Made by a program: the position numbers and the translations under genes. DNA of 5,302 nt from an uncultured Aquimarina sp. GTDB taxonomy: Bacteria; Bacteroidota; Bacteroidia; Flavobacteriales; Flavobacteriaceae. The first letter of the stretch is position 1. The number at the start of each line of letters is the position of its first letter. Under the pieces are notes generated by a model. That model searched no databases. It was not told where the DNA came from and saw only the letters and a program-made list of their open reading frames with translations. Shown in pieces: positions 1-5,302 of this stretch. The stretch is taken from contig CALGNG010000222.1 of NCBI GenBank assembly GCA_937958735.1, forward strand, positions 1 to 5,302, given 5' to 3'.

Positions 1-1
1 A

Positions 2-889
2 GGTGCATACGCTGGTGGTGTTGCAGAATACCTTATGAGGGAGAAAGGCAGAGAGTACGATATTTTTGTAGGAACCTCTACTGGTAGCCTTCTAATTCCA
101 CATCTTTCTATAGGAAAAATAGATAAGGTTAAAGAAATCTACACCAATGTTAACCAACGTACTATATTTAGCTTAAATCCATTTGTAGTAAAGTGCAAAG
201 GAGATAGAGAGTATGTAAGTATTAATTATTTTAATACCATACTTCAGTTTATAAAAAGCAAGCGTACTTTTGGCGAGAGTAAAAATTTAAAAAAAAATAT
301 TCGTAAAAATTTCACAAAAGAGGAATTCCTATTAGCTAAAACAAACGCCAAAGATGTAGTCGTTACTGTTTCTAATCTATCCAAAAGTAGTACCGAATAC
401 AAATCCATTAAAGATTTTAGTTACGAAGACTTTTGTGATTGGATATGGATTTCTTGCAATTATATCCCTTTTATGAGTATCGCCGAAAAAGATGGTTACG
501 AATATGCCGATGGTGGATTTGGTGCTCTAGTTCCTATACGAGAAGCTATAAAACGCGGTGCAACAGAAATCGATGCAATTATACTAGAATCGGAACACTT
601 AGAGCATAATAAGGTATTAGGAAAAAATCCTTTTTCTTTAATGGTTAATCTTTTTGGATACTTATTAGACCAAGTAGAGCAACATAATGTAACCTCTGGC
701 AAATTAGCAGCCAAAGCGCATGATGCTTGTTTAAACTTATACTACACTCCTTCGGAGCTAACCGAAAACTCTTTAGTTTTTAATAAAAAATTAATGACGG
801 AATGGTGGGAATTAGGCTTTAAATCTACTAAAGAAAAATTTGAAAGAAAGGAATTAAACGAATTAAAAAATATTGACCTACAAGGTTAA
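2..889 (+). CDS. Patatin-like phospholipase family protein (5' end outside window)
   Basis: Predicted serine lipid acyl hydrolase of the patatin family, which cleaves acyl chains from (phospho)lipids. The reading frame is open from base 2, so the start lies upstream. The first visible residues, GAYAGGV, match the end of the family's GGGxxGAY oxyanion-hole motif, so only about 10-15 residues are probably missing. The nucleophile motif G-T-S-T-G has its Ser at 77-79. The second dyad residue, Asp, is in D-G-G-F-G with its codon at 509-511. Both lie at normal spacing, so the enzyme looks catalytically intact. The 295 visible residues fit a small single-domain bacterial patatin. The visible part has no membrane segment, but the N-terminus is unseen, so a cytoplasmic location is only inferred. 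An ATG at 35 falls inside the conserved core and is not the real start. A run of nine A lies at 289-297. The gene converges on the histidine kinase gene with a 14-nt gap. The lipid substrate cannot be told. Confidence 0.9.
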   Translation, partial: GAYAGGVAEYLMREKGREYDIFVGTSTGSLLIPHLSIGKIDKVKEIYTNVNQRTIFSLNPFVVKCKGDREYVSINYFNTILQFIKSKRTFGESKNLKKNIRKNFTKEEFLLAKTNAKDVVVTVSNLSKSSTEYKSIKDFSYEDFCDWIWISCNYIPFMSIAEKDGYEYADGGFGALVPIREAIKRGATEIDAIILESEHLEHNKVLGKNPFSLMVNLFGYLLDQVEQHNVTSGKLAAKAHDACLNLYYTPSELTENSLVFNKKLMTEWWELGFKSTKEKFERKELNELKNIDLQG

Positions 890-903
890 TAAAAAAAAAC
901 CTT
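882..903. terminator. Weak hairpin between convergent stop codons
   Basis: AAGGTT (882-887) and AACCTT (898-903) can pair as a 6-bp stem around a 10-nt A-rich loop. It spans the patatin stop codon and the gap to the histidine kinase stop. On the + strand it is followed only by a short TT before AA. On the - strand the T run lies in the loop. It may act as a weak shared terminator, but the stem is short and a chance match is possible. Confidence 0.25.
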
Positions 904-2181
904 TTAATCGTCTACAATTATATAATCTTCTGGGTTAAATTGTATGGTAAAATTAAAGGTAGTTCCATTACCTACGGTAGAATTCACCCAAATTTCTCCA
1001 TGATGAAATAGTATAATTTTTTTACAATGCGCTAAACCTATACCTGTACCTTCATAACTGTCTCTAGTATGTAATCGTTTAAAAATTTCAAAAATTTCGG
1101 CCTGGTGTTCGTTAGGAATACCGATACCATTATCACTAATTTTAAACTTCCAGCGATGAGAAAATTCTAAAGTAGACTTTAGTGTTTCTCCTTCTATAAA
1201 AATAACAGGTACATTATCTTTCTTTTTAAATTTTATAGCGTTGGAAATAATATTTTGAAAGAGCATCCTTAATTCTACCGGATAGGCATAAATCATAGGC
1301 ATAGATCCAAAATTTATTTCTGCTTCATTTTCTTTTATTAAAATTTTAAAATCTTGGACTATAGTATATACTAATTCTTTTGAATCTATATATTTTAATT
1401 TTCTTTGTGTACCTATCCTAGAATAATCCAGCAAAGACTTAATTAATTCTTCCATTCGTGTACATCCCTGTTTTATGTACTTTAGGTTGTCTTTACCTTC
1501 TATATCTATTTTTTCACTGTAATCCTCAATCATAAAATCGGCAAAACTCGTAATGGTATGTAACGGCTCTTGCAAATCGTGACTGGCTATATAAGCAAAC
1601 TGCTCTAGCTCTTTGTTTTGCCTTTCCAATGTATTACTTTTTGTGGCAACTTCTTTATGTTTTTGTTTTAATCGCTCTACTAATTTTCGTCTATTTACCG
1701 CCATTTTAACTACATACCCTAAAAAGGTAATTGCTAAAACTCCAATAATTATAAATAGTAAATTAATTCTTCCTTGGTTGTTTAATTCTCTTTTTTGCCC
1801 TCCAAGAATCTGCTTTTGTTGGTCAATTAATTTTTTTTGGTTTTTAAGATACCTGTCTTGGATAAAAATCTGCCTCTCTTTAGATTTTATTTCTTGAGAC
1901 TTTAAATTTAAAAGTTGTTGTTGTAATTGGTAGTTTTCTAAAAAACTATTCCCTTGGCGTAATTTGTCCCTTATAGCTCTGTCTTGCTCTTCTGATTGCT
2001 CGGATAAGGTATCTTGCTCTATTTGAAATAAAATTGATTCTTTCTGTTTTATTAATTTATCTGATTTTTTATTTGAAAAATCAGATAAATTAATAGTCAA
2101 CATATTTAGATTAGTAAAAGCTATAGCATTACTAAACAAAAAAGTAGTATTTAAAAGTAAAAAAAGAAGATATTTCTTCAT
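904..2181 (-). CDS. Membrane-bound sensor histidine kinase, no adjacent response regulator
   Basis: 425-residue two-component sensor kinase that should autophosphorylate on His and pass the phosphate to a response regulator. Residues 1-22 look like a signal peptide or first membrane segment (MKKYLLFLLL start). Residues 23-137 are probably periplasmic and turn into a Gln/Lys-rich coiled coil from about 80. Residues 139-158 form a hydrophobic membrane helix, followed by a second coiled coil at about 163-195. The HisKA domain carries ASHDLQEPL with phosphoacceptor His201. The HATPase_c domain has the N box (NIISNAIKF, Asn310 and Asn314), D box (SDNGIGI, Asp350), F box (IFEIFKRLH, 363-371) and G2 box (GTGIGL, 378-383), so the catalytic core is complete. 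There is no PAS, GAF or receiver domain. No recognisable sensor domain lies in the short periplasmic part, so the signal is unknown. The ATG at 2181 is chosen because it gives a clean signal sequence. No response regulator is visible nearby. Codons 29-44 overlap a perfect inverted repeat. Confidence 0.93.
   Translation of the reverse strand: MKKYLLFLLLNTTFLFSNAIAFTNLNMLTINLSDFSNKKSDKLIKQKESILFQIEQDTLSEQSEEQDRAIRDKLRQGNSFLENYQLQQQLLNLKSQEIKSKERQIFIQDRYLKNQKKLIDQQKQILGGQKRELNNQGRINLLFIIIGVLAITFLGYVVKMAVNRRKLVERLKQKHKEVATKSNTLERQNKELEQFAYIASHDLQEPLHTITSFADFMIEDYSEKIDIEGKDNLKYIKQGCTRMEELIKSLLDYSRIGTQRKLKYIDSKELVYTIVQDFKILIKENEAEINFGSMPMIYAYPVELRMLFQNIISNAIKFKKKDNVPVIFIEGETLKSTLEFSHRWKFKISDNGIGIPNEHQAEIFEIFKRLHTRDSYEGTGIGLAHCKKIILFHHGEIWVNSTVGNGTTFNFTIQFNPEDYIIVDD
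2050..2095. repeat. Perfect 20-bp inverted repeat with 6-nt loop inside the histidine kinase gene
   Basis: Bases 2050-2069 are the exact reverse complement of 2076-2095, separated by the 6-nt loop TATTTG. Every pair is canonical, although only two of the 20 pairs are G-C. On the kinase mRNA the hairpin starts about 87 nt after the start codon and covers codons 29-44 (protein INLSDFSNKKSDKLI). It lacks a T run on the far side in either direction, so it is not a standard terminator. A perfect 20-bp match is very unlikely by chance, even in AT-rich DNA. Its role, if any, is unknown. Confidence 0.9.
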
Positions 2182-2243
2182 AAATACAATTGCTCTTAAT
2201 TTAGTAGAATTACATTTTATAGAATTGCCCTAATTTTAATTTT

Positions 2244-2251
2244 CAAATTTA
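2244..2251 (-). promoter_or_regulatory. Candidate -7 promoter element for the histidine kinase gene
   Basis: Read on the - strand this is TAAATTTG, an exact match to the Bacteroidota -7 consensus TAnnTTTG. It lies 62 nt upstream of the kinase ATG, which would give a 5' leader of about 55-60 nt and transcription independent of the upstream lipoprotein gene. I see no clear TTG at the -33 spacing. In such AT-rich DNA the 8-mer can occur by chance, so confidence is moderate. Confidence 0.4.
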
Positions 2252-2327
2252 TATTATTTTTTTATAAAAATAGAGAATCTAAAAAATTAAACACTCTTTA
2301 AGATACAAAAATTTAATTATTTACAAT

Positions 2328-3155
2328 TTATTCTACAGGAGCTTCTAATATTTTGGAATTTTCGGGTTTATTAAATAATTCTTTTGTGTTGTCTAAAAAT
2401 TTAATATTACTAAGAGTCGCTTCCCCTATTTTATCCCCATAACCGTCTAAATCTGTCCACATATGGTAAGTCCATTTTGTTGCAAAAGGGATACCCTCCA
2501 CTGTAGTAAAATTGCTATATTTAATAGCATGCGGTTCTTTTTCTGCTTGGGCAACATCTTTCCCATAACTTACGATATATGCCGCACCTTCTAATATATT
2601 TGAAGATTGGTCTTTATAAATTACATACCAATCTTTAGGAGCATCTCCTGTACCCGCAGTAAAACTAAGTTTGGCTGTTTCTTTTGTATCTTCGCCCCAT
2701 TTTTTAGATACAGTACTTCCTATTACCGTACCATTATCTGTTAACTTATAAGGTAAACTAAAAAAATAAGACCATGTAAAAATATGAAAGCGTGCCATAG
2801 GATCATTAGCATCGGACGGAGAGATAAATACCTCTTTATTATCGAAAATAACCTTAGAGCCATCATTATGGTCGTCTAACCTTATCTTTGCACCATTAGT
2901 TAACTGTGTAATCGTTCCATCCAAAATAGTATTACCTCCAAAAGCTACTTTTAAGTCGTAACTTACGGCCTTATTACTTAAAAATTTTGTCTTGTTGTGA
3001 GCTTTTTCTATGCTTTGAGTAAAACTATTTCCTTTTAAAGGTACCTCCTGTACAACTTCCTTTTCTGTCTTGACCTCTTGTACCTCTACATTTTTAGAAA
3101 CTTCTTTACAACTAAAAAATAGAGCTGTAGCGCTAAGTAATATAATTTTTTTCAT
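2328..3155 (-). CDS. DUF6503-like family lipoprotein
   Basis: Predicted 275-residue lipoprotein of unknown function. The start is placed at the ATG at 3155, because MKKIILLSATALFFSC is a typical type II signal peptide with lipobox L-F-F-S and lipidated Cys16. The in-frame ATG at 3203 would put 16 polar and mixed residues in front of it and is unlikely. Residues 17-40 are a charged, low-complexity Glu/Lys/Val tether. The rest (about 45-265) is a beta-rich domain with the Trp- and Tyr-rich stretches GDAPKDWYVIY (170-180), KEPHAIKYSNF (206-216) and FATKWTYHMW (224-233). These resemble, from memory, the Bacteroidota family DUF6503, which has no assigned function and was sometimes mislabelled as Hsp90-like. 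The protein probably sits in the outer membrane. Cys16 is followed by K-E-V, only weakly like a surface-export signal, so which side it faces is open. It lies 146 nt upstream of the kinase gene on the same strand; a functional link is unproven. Confidence 0.8.
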   Translation of the reverse strand: MKKIILLSATALFFSCKEVSKNVEVQEVKTEKEVVQEVPLKGNSFTQSIEKAHNKTKFLSNKAVSYDLKVAFGGNTILDGTITQLTNGAKIRLDDHNDGSKVIFDNKEVFISPSDANDPMARFHIFTWSYFFSLPYKLTDNGTVIGSTVSKKWGEDTKETAKLSFTAGTGDAPKDWYVIYKDQSSNILEGAAYIVSYGKDVAQAEKEPHAIKYSNFTTVEGIPFATKWTYHMWTDLDGYGDKIGEATLSNIKFLDNTKELFNKPENSKILEAPVE

Positions 3156-3248
3156 GTGATTATTTAGTTTAACAAATAAAATTACTGAAGTTAATCTAAC
3201 CAATGGGTTATTTTAATATAATTTTACAAAATAATAGTTATGATCTCC

Positions 3249-3280
3249 CTATCATCCATAAAACTTAAAAGGAATGATGG
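3249..3280. repeat. Imperfect hairpin in the divergent lipoprotein-tatA intergenic region
   Basis: CTATCATCC (3249-3257) pairs with GGAATGATGG (3271-3280). This gives nine pairs (one G-T wobble), one bulged A at 3273 and a 13-nt loop. It lies about 50 nt upstream of the candidate tatA promoter element and about 95 nt upstream of the lipoprotein start. It could be an operator, or a structure in a leader RNA, but no T tract follows it and no known regulator site is recognised. Confidence 0.35.
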
Positions 3281-3319
3281 ATTTAAAAAACGGAATATTT
3301 ATTTTATTCTTAATTAATG

Positions 3320-3327
3320 TATCTTTG
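3320..3327 (+). promoter_or_regulatory. Candidate -7 promoter element of tatA
   Basis: TATCTTTG matches the Bacteroidota -7 consensus TAnnTTTG exactly. Transcription would start a few bases downstream, at about 3331-3334, on or next to the ATG-ATG pair at 3332-3337. No good -33 TTG is seen at the expected distance. If the element is real, the ATG at 3317 lies upstream of the transcript and cannot be the start codon. Confidence 0.5.
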
Positions 3328-3331
3328 TTTT

Positions 3332-3613
3332 ATGATGTTACCACTATTTATTAGCGGCGCCGAAATAGCCTTTATAGGCTTTATTTTAGTAATGATATTT
3401 GGCGCAGATAAAATTCCCGAAATTGCTCGTGGCCTTGGAAAAGGAATGAGACAAGTAAAAGATGCTACTAACGATATCAAGCGAGAAATTACGCAAAGTG
3501 GGCAGGACTTGGATCCGACAAAACATTCTATTACCAAAGATTTAAAAAATAGTATAGAAGAAGTTAAAAAGGATATTGACGATATGACTGGCCCTATTAA
3601 AAGAAGTTTTTAA
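3332..3613 (+). CDS. tatA: Sec-independent (Tat) translocase subunit TatA/TatE
   Basis: Small membrane subunit of the twin-arginine translocase, which moves folded proteins across the inner membrane; TatA multimers form the pathway after TatC binds the signal peptide. The 93 residues show the family plan. There is a short N-terminal periplasmic part ending in S-G-A-E (Glu11), then one membrane helix (about 12-22) and the F-G hinge (Phe23-Gly24). An amphipathic helix follows, ADKIPEIARGLGKGMRQVK (25-43), and then a charged, polar tail. Start choice: homologues begin close to the LFISGAE segment, so the paired ATGs at 3332 and 3335 fit best. The frame also has an ATG at 3317 (98 residues), but a -7 promoter element overlaps that stretch. 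The gene stands alone, diverging from the lipoprotein gene and converging on ilvN. No tatC is in the window. TatA is preferred over TatB because of the short tail and the KIPEIARGLGKG motif. Confidence 0.92.
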   Translation: MMLPLFISGAEIAFIGFILVMIFGADKIPEIARGLGKGMRQVKDATNDIKREITQSGQDLDPTKHSITKDLKNSIEEVKKDIDDMTGPIKRSF

Positions 3614-3637
3614 AATAATATAACTCTATTTCTATTT

Positions 3638-3701
3638 AAGTTACTATTATAGTACTTTACAGTATATACCTTAACTTACTTAGCCAATCTATTTTTAGAT
3701 T
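3638..3701. other. tatA-proximal intergenic region with two small hairpins and a short direct repeat
   Basis: The DNA after the tatA stop holds two small hairpins. In the first, AAGT-T-ACTA (3638-3646) pairs with TAGTACTT (3650-3657), giving eight pairs with one bulged T. The second is AATCTA-TTTT-TAGATT (3686-3701), a perfect 6-bp stem. AGCCAAT also occurs twice, at 3682-3688 and 3710-3716. None of this encodes a plausible protein. The hairpins could be RNA 3'-end or processing structures, but they are short and AT-rich enough to be chance. Confidence 0.3.
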
Positions 3702-3732
3702 AACGGTCAAGCCAATAGAAATAAAATTCATA

Positions 3733-3771
3733 AAAAAAGACCATCTAAAAATAATTTAGACGGTCTTTTTT
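3733..3771. terminator. Bidirectional intrinsic terminator between tatA and ilvN
   Basis: AAAAAAGACC-A-TCTAAA (3733-3749) pairs with TTTAGA-C-GGTCTTTTTT (3755-3771). This is a 17-bp stem with a single A-C mismatch (3743/3761) around a 5-nt loop. The A run on one side and the T run on the other give a T tract in both directions, so it can end tatA transcripts (about 120 nt after the stop) and ilvBN transcripts (about 47 nt after the ilvN stop). It is the best terminator in the window. Confidence 0.88.
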
Positions 3772-3817
3772 ATAATCTACGCTTATTAATATATAGCTCT
3801 AATTAGAAAGGATTTTA

Positions 3818-4357
3818 TTAATCCATATTCTCATCAAAATCTTTAAGAACATCGGAGATATTCATAGCCTCTTTGGTTACTGCAATACGTCCAGAACGTA
3901 CAAATTGTAATAATCCATAAGGTTTTAATGCAGAGTATAAAGCTTCTGTTTCCATACGCCTACCTGTTTTAGATATTACAAAGAATTTTTTGTTTACCGT
4001 AACAATAGTAGCTGCACTACGCTTTATTATATTCTGAATTTGAGGTTCGTCAAAAAGCAATCCAGAAGCCACTTTATATAAAGCTGTTTCTTGAGAAATT
4101 GTTTCATCATCCGTATGGTAATACGCTTTAATTACTTCAATCTGCTTTTCTATCTGACCTACAATTTTTTGTACTTTTTCTTCTGTCATTTTTACTAAAA
4201 TAGTAAAACGATACACGTCTTCTATTTCAGATTCTGAAGCCGTCATACTTAATAGGTTTACATGACGTTTTAAGAAAATAGTAGAAATACGGTTTACTAA
4301 ACCTATGTTATTTTCAGTGTAAACTGATATTGTGAAATATTGTTTCTTTTCTTCCAT
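3818..4357 (-). CDS. ilvN: Acetolactate synthase small (regulatory) subunit
   Basis: Regulatory subunit of acetolactate synthase (acetohydroxyacid synthase). In this family it raises the activity of the catalytic subunit and confers feedback inhibition by valine. The 179 residues hold an N-terminal ACT domain (about 7-80) and a C-terminal ALS_ss_C domain (about 90-165). The motif E-N-N-I-G-L-V-N-R-I (15-24) followed by Asn34 matches, by alignment from memory, the E. coli IlvH residues Asn11, Gly14 and Asn29 that bind valine; here they are Asn16, Gly19 and Asn34. Valine control is therefore probably kept. The C-terminal segment VRSGRIAVTKE matches the conserved ARSG motif. Length is slightly above the E. 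coli subunit (about 163), as in other Bacteroidota. The start is one base after the ilvB stop, which suggests translational coupling. It is the last gene before the terminator. The symbol ilvH would be equally valid. Confidence 0.95.
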   Translation of the reverse strand: MEEKKQYFTISVYTENNIGLVNRISTIFLKRHVNLLSMTASESEIEDVYRFTILVKMTEEKVQKIVGQIEKQIEVIKAYYHTDDETISQETALYKVASGLLFDEPQIQNIIKRSAATIVTVNKKFFVISKTGRRMETEALYSALKPYGLLQFVRSGRIAVTKEAMNISDVLKDFDENMD

Positions 4358-4358
4358 A

Positions 4359-5302
4359 TTAACTCAATCTTATATCCGAAACCGAAGCTCCTGTTGGAAT
4401 CATTGGGAATACATTGTTTTCTTTTTCTACACAAACTTCTAGGAAATACGGTCCATCTGTCTCTAACATCGTTTTTACTGCATCGGCAAGATTGGCTCTT
4501 TCCGTAACTCTTTTAGCTGGAATATGGTATCCTTCTGCTATTTTTACAAAATCTGGATTAGTCATTTCTGTAGAAGCATAACGATTTTCAAAGAACAGTT
4601 CTTGCCATTGGCGTACCATTCCTAAAAATTCATTATTTAAAATTACAATTTTAACTCCTGTTTTATTTTGGAAAATAGTACCCAATTCTTGAATGGTCAT
4701 TTGATAACCACCGTCTCCTATAACTGCAATTACCTGTCTGTCTGGCGCTCCCATTTTGGCTCCAATAGCTGCTGGTAAAGCAAACCCCATGGTTCCTAAA
4801 CCACCAGATGTTACATTACTTTTAGATTTTACAAACTCGGCATAACGGATAGCCATCATTTGATGTTGTCCTACATCGGTAACCACAACGGCATCTCCTT
4901 TTGTTACTTCATTAATATTTCGGATTACCTCTCCCATACTAATTCCGTCCTTAGAAGGGTATAATTCTTCTTGGATTACTTTTTCTTGTTCTATCTTATC
5001 GAAAGCTTTGAATTCGCTTACCCAAGAATCGTGAGATTTAGCTTCTACTAGTGGTAATATATCTGCAAGTGTTGTTTTTACACTTCCCATTACTGCTACA
5101 TCTGCATATACGTTTTTGCTAATTTCTGCTGGGTCTATTTCGAAATGTATAACTTTAGCTTGCTTAGCATAAGTTTCTAAATTCCCTGTTACACGATCAT
5201 CAAAACGCATACCTATAGCTATTAACAAATCACACTCGTTAGTTAACTTATTTGGTCCGTAATTACCATGCATACCTACCATACCTACATTTAGGTTATG
5301 TT
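4359..5302 (-). CDS. ilvB: Acetolactate synthase large (catalytic) subunit, 3' part
   Basis: Catalytic subunit of acetolactate synthase, a ThDP-, Mg- and FAD-dependent enzyme that joins two pyruvates to 2-acetolactate, or pyruvate and 2-ketobutyrate to acetohydroxybutyrate. This is the first shared step of valine, leucine and isoleucine synthesis. The gene runs off the right edge. The visible 314 codons are the C-terminal part of a protein usually near 570 residues, and the N-terminal pyrimidine-binding domain with its catalytic Glu is outside. Visible are the end of the middle, FAD-associated domain (GMVGMHG, then ARFDDRVTG-like GMRFDDRVTG) and the pyrophosphate-binding domain. The latter carries the ThDP/Mg motif GDG (codons near 4710-4718) ending in Asn-Asn 26 residues later (ILNNEFLGM), followed by GMVRQWQELFF. 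The frame stays open past the ATG at 5282, which is internal. Its stop is one base before the ilvN start, so the two subunits are co-transcribed. An upstream ilvD is likely but not seen. Confidence 0.96.
   Translation of the reverse strand, partial: HNLNVGMVGMHGNYGPNKLTNECDLLIAIGMRFDDRVTGNLETYAKQAKVIHFEIDPAEISKNVYADVAVMGSVKTTLADILPLVEAKSHDSWVSEFKAFDKIEQEKVIQEELYPSKDGISMGEVIRNINEVTKGDAVVVTDVGQHQMMAIRYAEFVKSKSNVTSGGLGTMGFALPAAIGAKMGAPDRQVIAVIGDGGYQMTIQELGTIFQNKTGVKIVILNNEFLGMVRQWQELFFENRYASTEMTNPDFVKIAEGYHIPAKRVTERANLADAVKTMLETDGPYFLEVCVEKENNVFPMIPTGASVSDIRLS

Noticed and set aside
496..714. 72-codon open frame on the - strand inside the patatin gene
   Set aside because: It is fully covered by the patatin coding sequence, including the DGG region, and its translation resembles no known protein.
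1613..1897. 94-codon + strand open frame inside the histidine kinase gene
   Set aside because: Its Phe/Leu/Ser/Ile-rich translation is what the complement of a Lys/Gln-rich coiled coil gives. It lies opposite the coiled coils and membrane helix of a clear kinase gene.
2259..2270. TTTTTATAAAAA dyad between the lipoprotein and kinase genes
   Set aside because: It is pure A/T with no loop and no G-C pairs, so it is not credible as a terminator.
3156..3203. 16-residue N-terminal extension of the lipoprotein from the ATG at 3203
   Set aside because: It would bury a textbook lipoprotein signal peptide that begins exactly at the ATG at 3155.
3227..3234. Near-match to a -7 promoter element for the lipoprotein gene (TTATTTTG on the - strand)
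   Set aside because: It has one mismatch at a conserved position and no -33 partner, and similar near-matches are common in this AT-rich DNA.
3310..3537. 75-codon - strand open frame opposite tatA
   Set aside because: It is an overlapping shadow of tatA, which has clear family motifs.
4226..4238. 13-nt palindrome TTCAGATTCTGAA inside ilvN
   Set aside because: It is short, encodes the conserved ACT-domain stretch SESE, and is of a size expected by chance.

Overview
This is an AT-rich window (roughly one third G+C by eye) from a Bacteroidota genome, most likely Flavobacteriaceae. Four things point there: TAnnTTTG-type -7 promoter elements, no Shine-Dalgarno sequences before the starts, a lipoprotein whose best family match is largely confined to this phylum, and a TatA protein of flavobacterial type. 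The genus cannot be fixed from the sequence alone.

Layout from left to right. (1) Positions 2-889, + strand: a patatin-like phospholipase missing only its first few codons, with the Ser (GTSTG) and Asp (DGG) of the catalytic dyad intact. (2) Positions 904-2181, - strand, converging on it with a 14-nt gap: a membrane sensor histidine kinase with a complete HisKA/HATPase_c core, a short unrecognised periplasmic part and a Gln/Lys-rich coiled coil. A perfect 20-bp inverted repeat lies in its early coding sequence. (3) Positions 2328-3155, - strand: a DUF6503-like lipoprotein. (4) About 176 nt of divergent intergenic DNA with a hairpin and a -7 promoter element that sits almost on the start of (5) tatA, + strand, about 3332-3613. 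(6) A convergent intergenic region with a strong bidirectional terminator at 3733-3771. (7) ilvN (3818-4357) and the 3' part of ilvB (4359-5302), both - strand and 1 nt apart: the regulatory and catalytic subunits of acetolactate synthase. No gene-free stretch exceeds 300 bases.

The genes do not form one system. ilvB and ilvN form one enzyme for the first common step of branched-chain amino acid synthesis. The other four genes are probably separate transcription units: lipid hydrolysis, signal sensing, an envelope lipoprotein and Tat protein export. I found no mobile element, CRISPR array, tRNA, rRNA or new defence system. The most unusual signal is the long perfect palindrome inside the histidine kinase gene. 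The next are the near-leaderless arrangement of tatA and the end of the ilv operon straight after ilvN.
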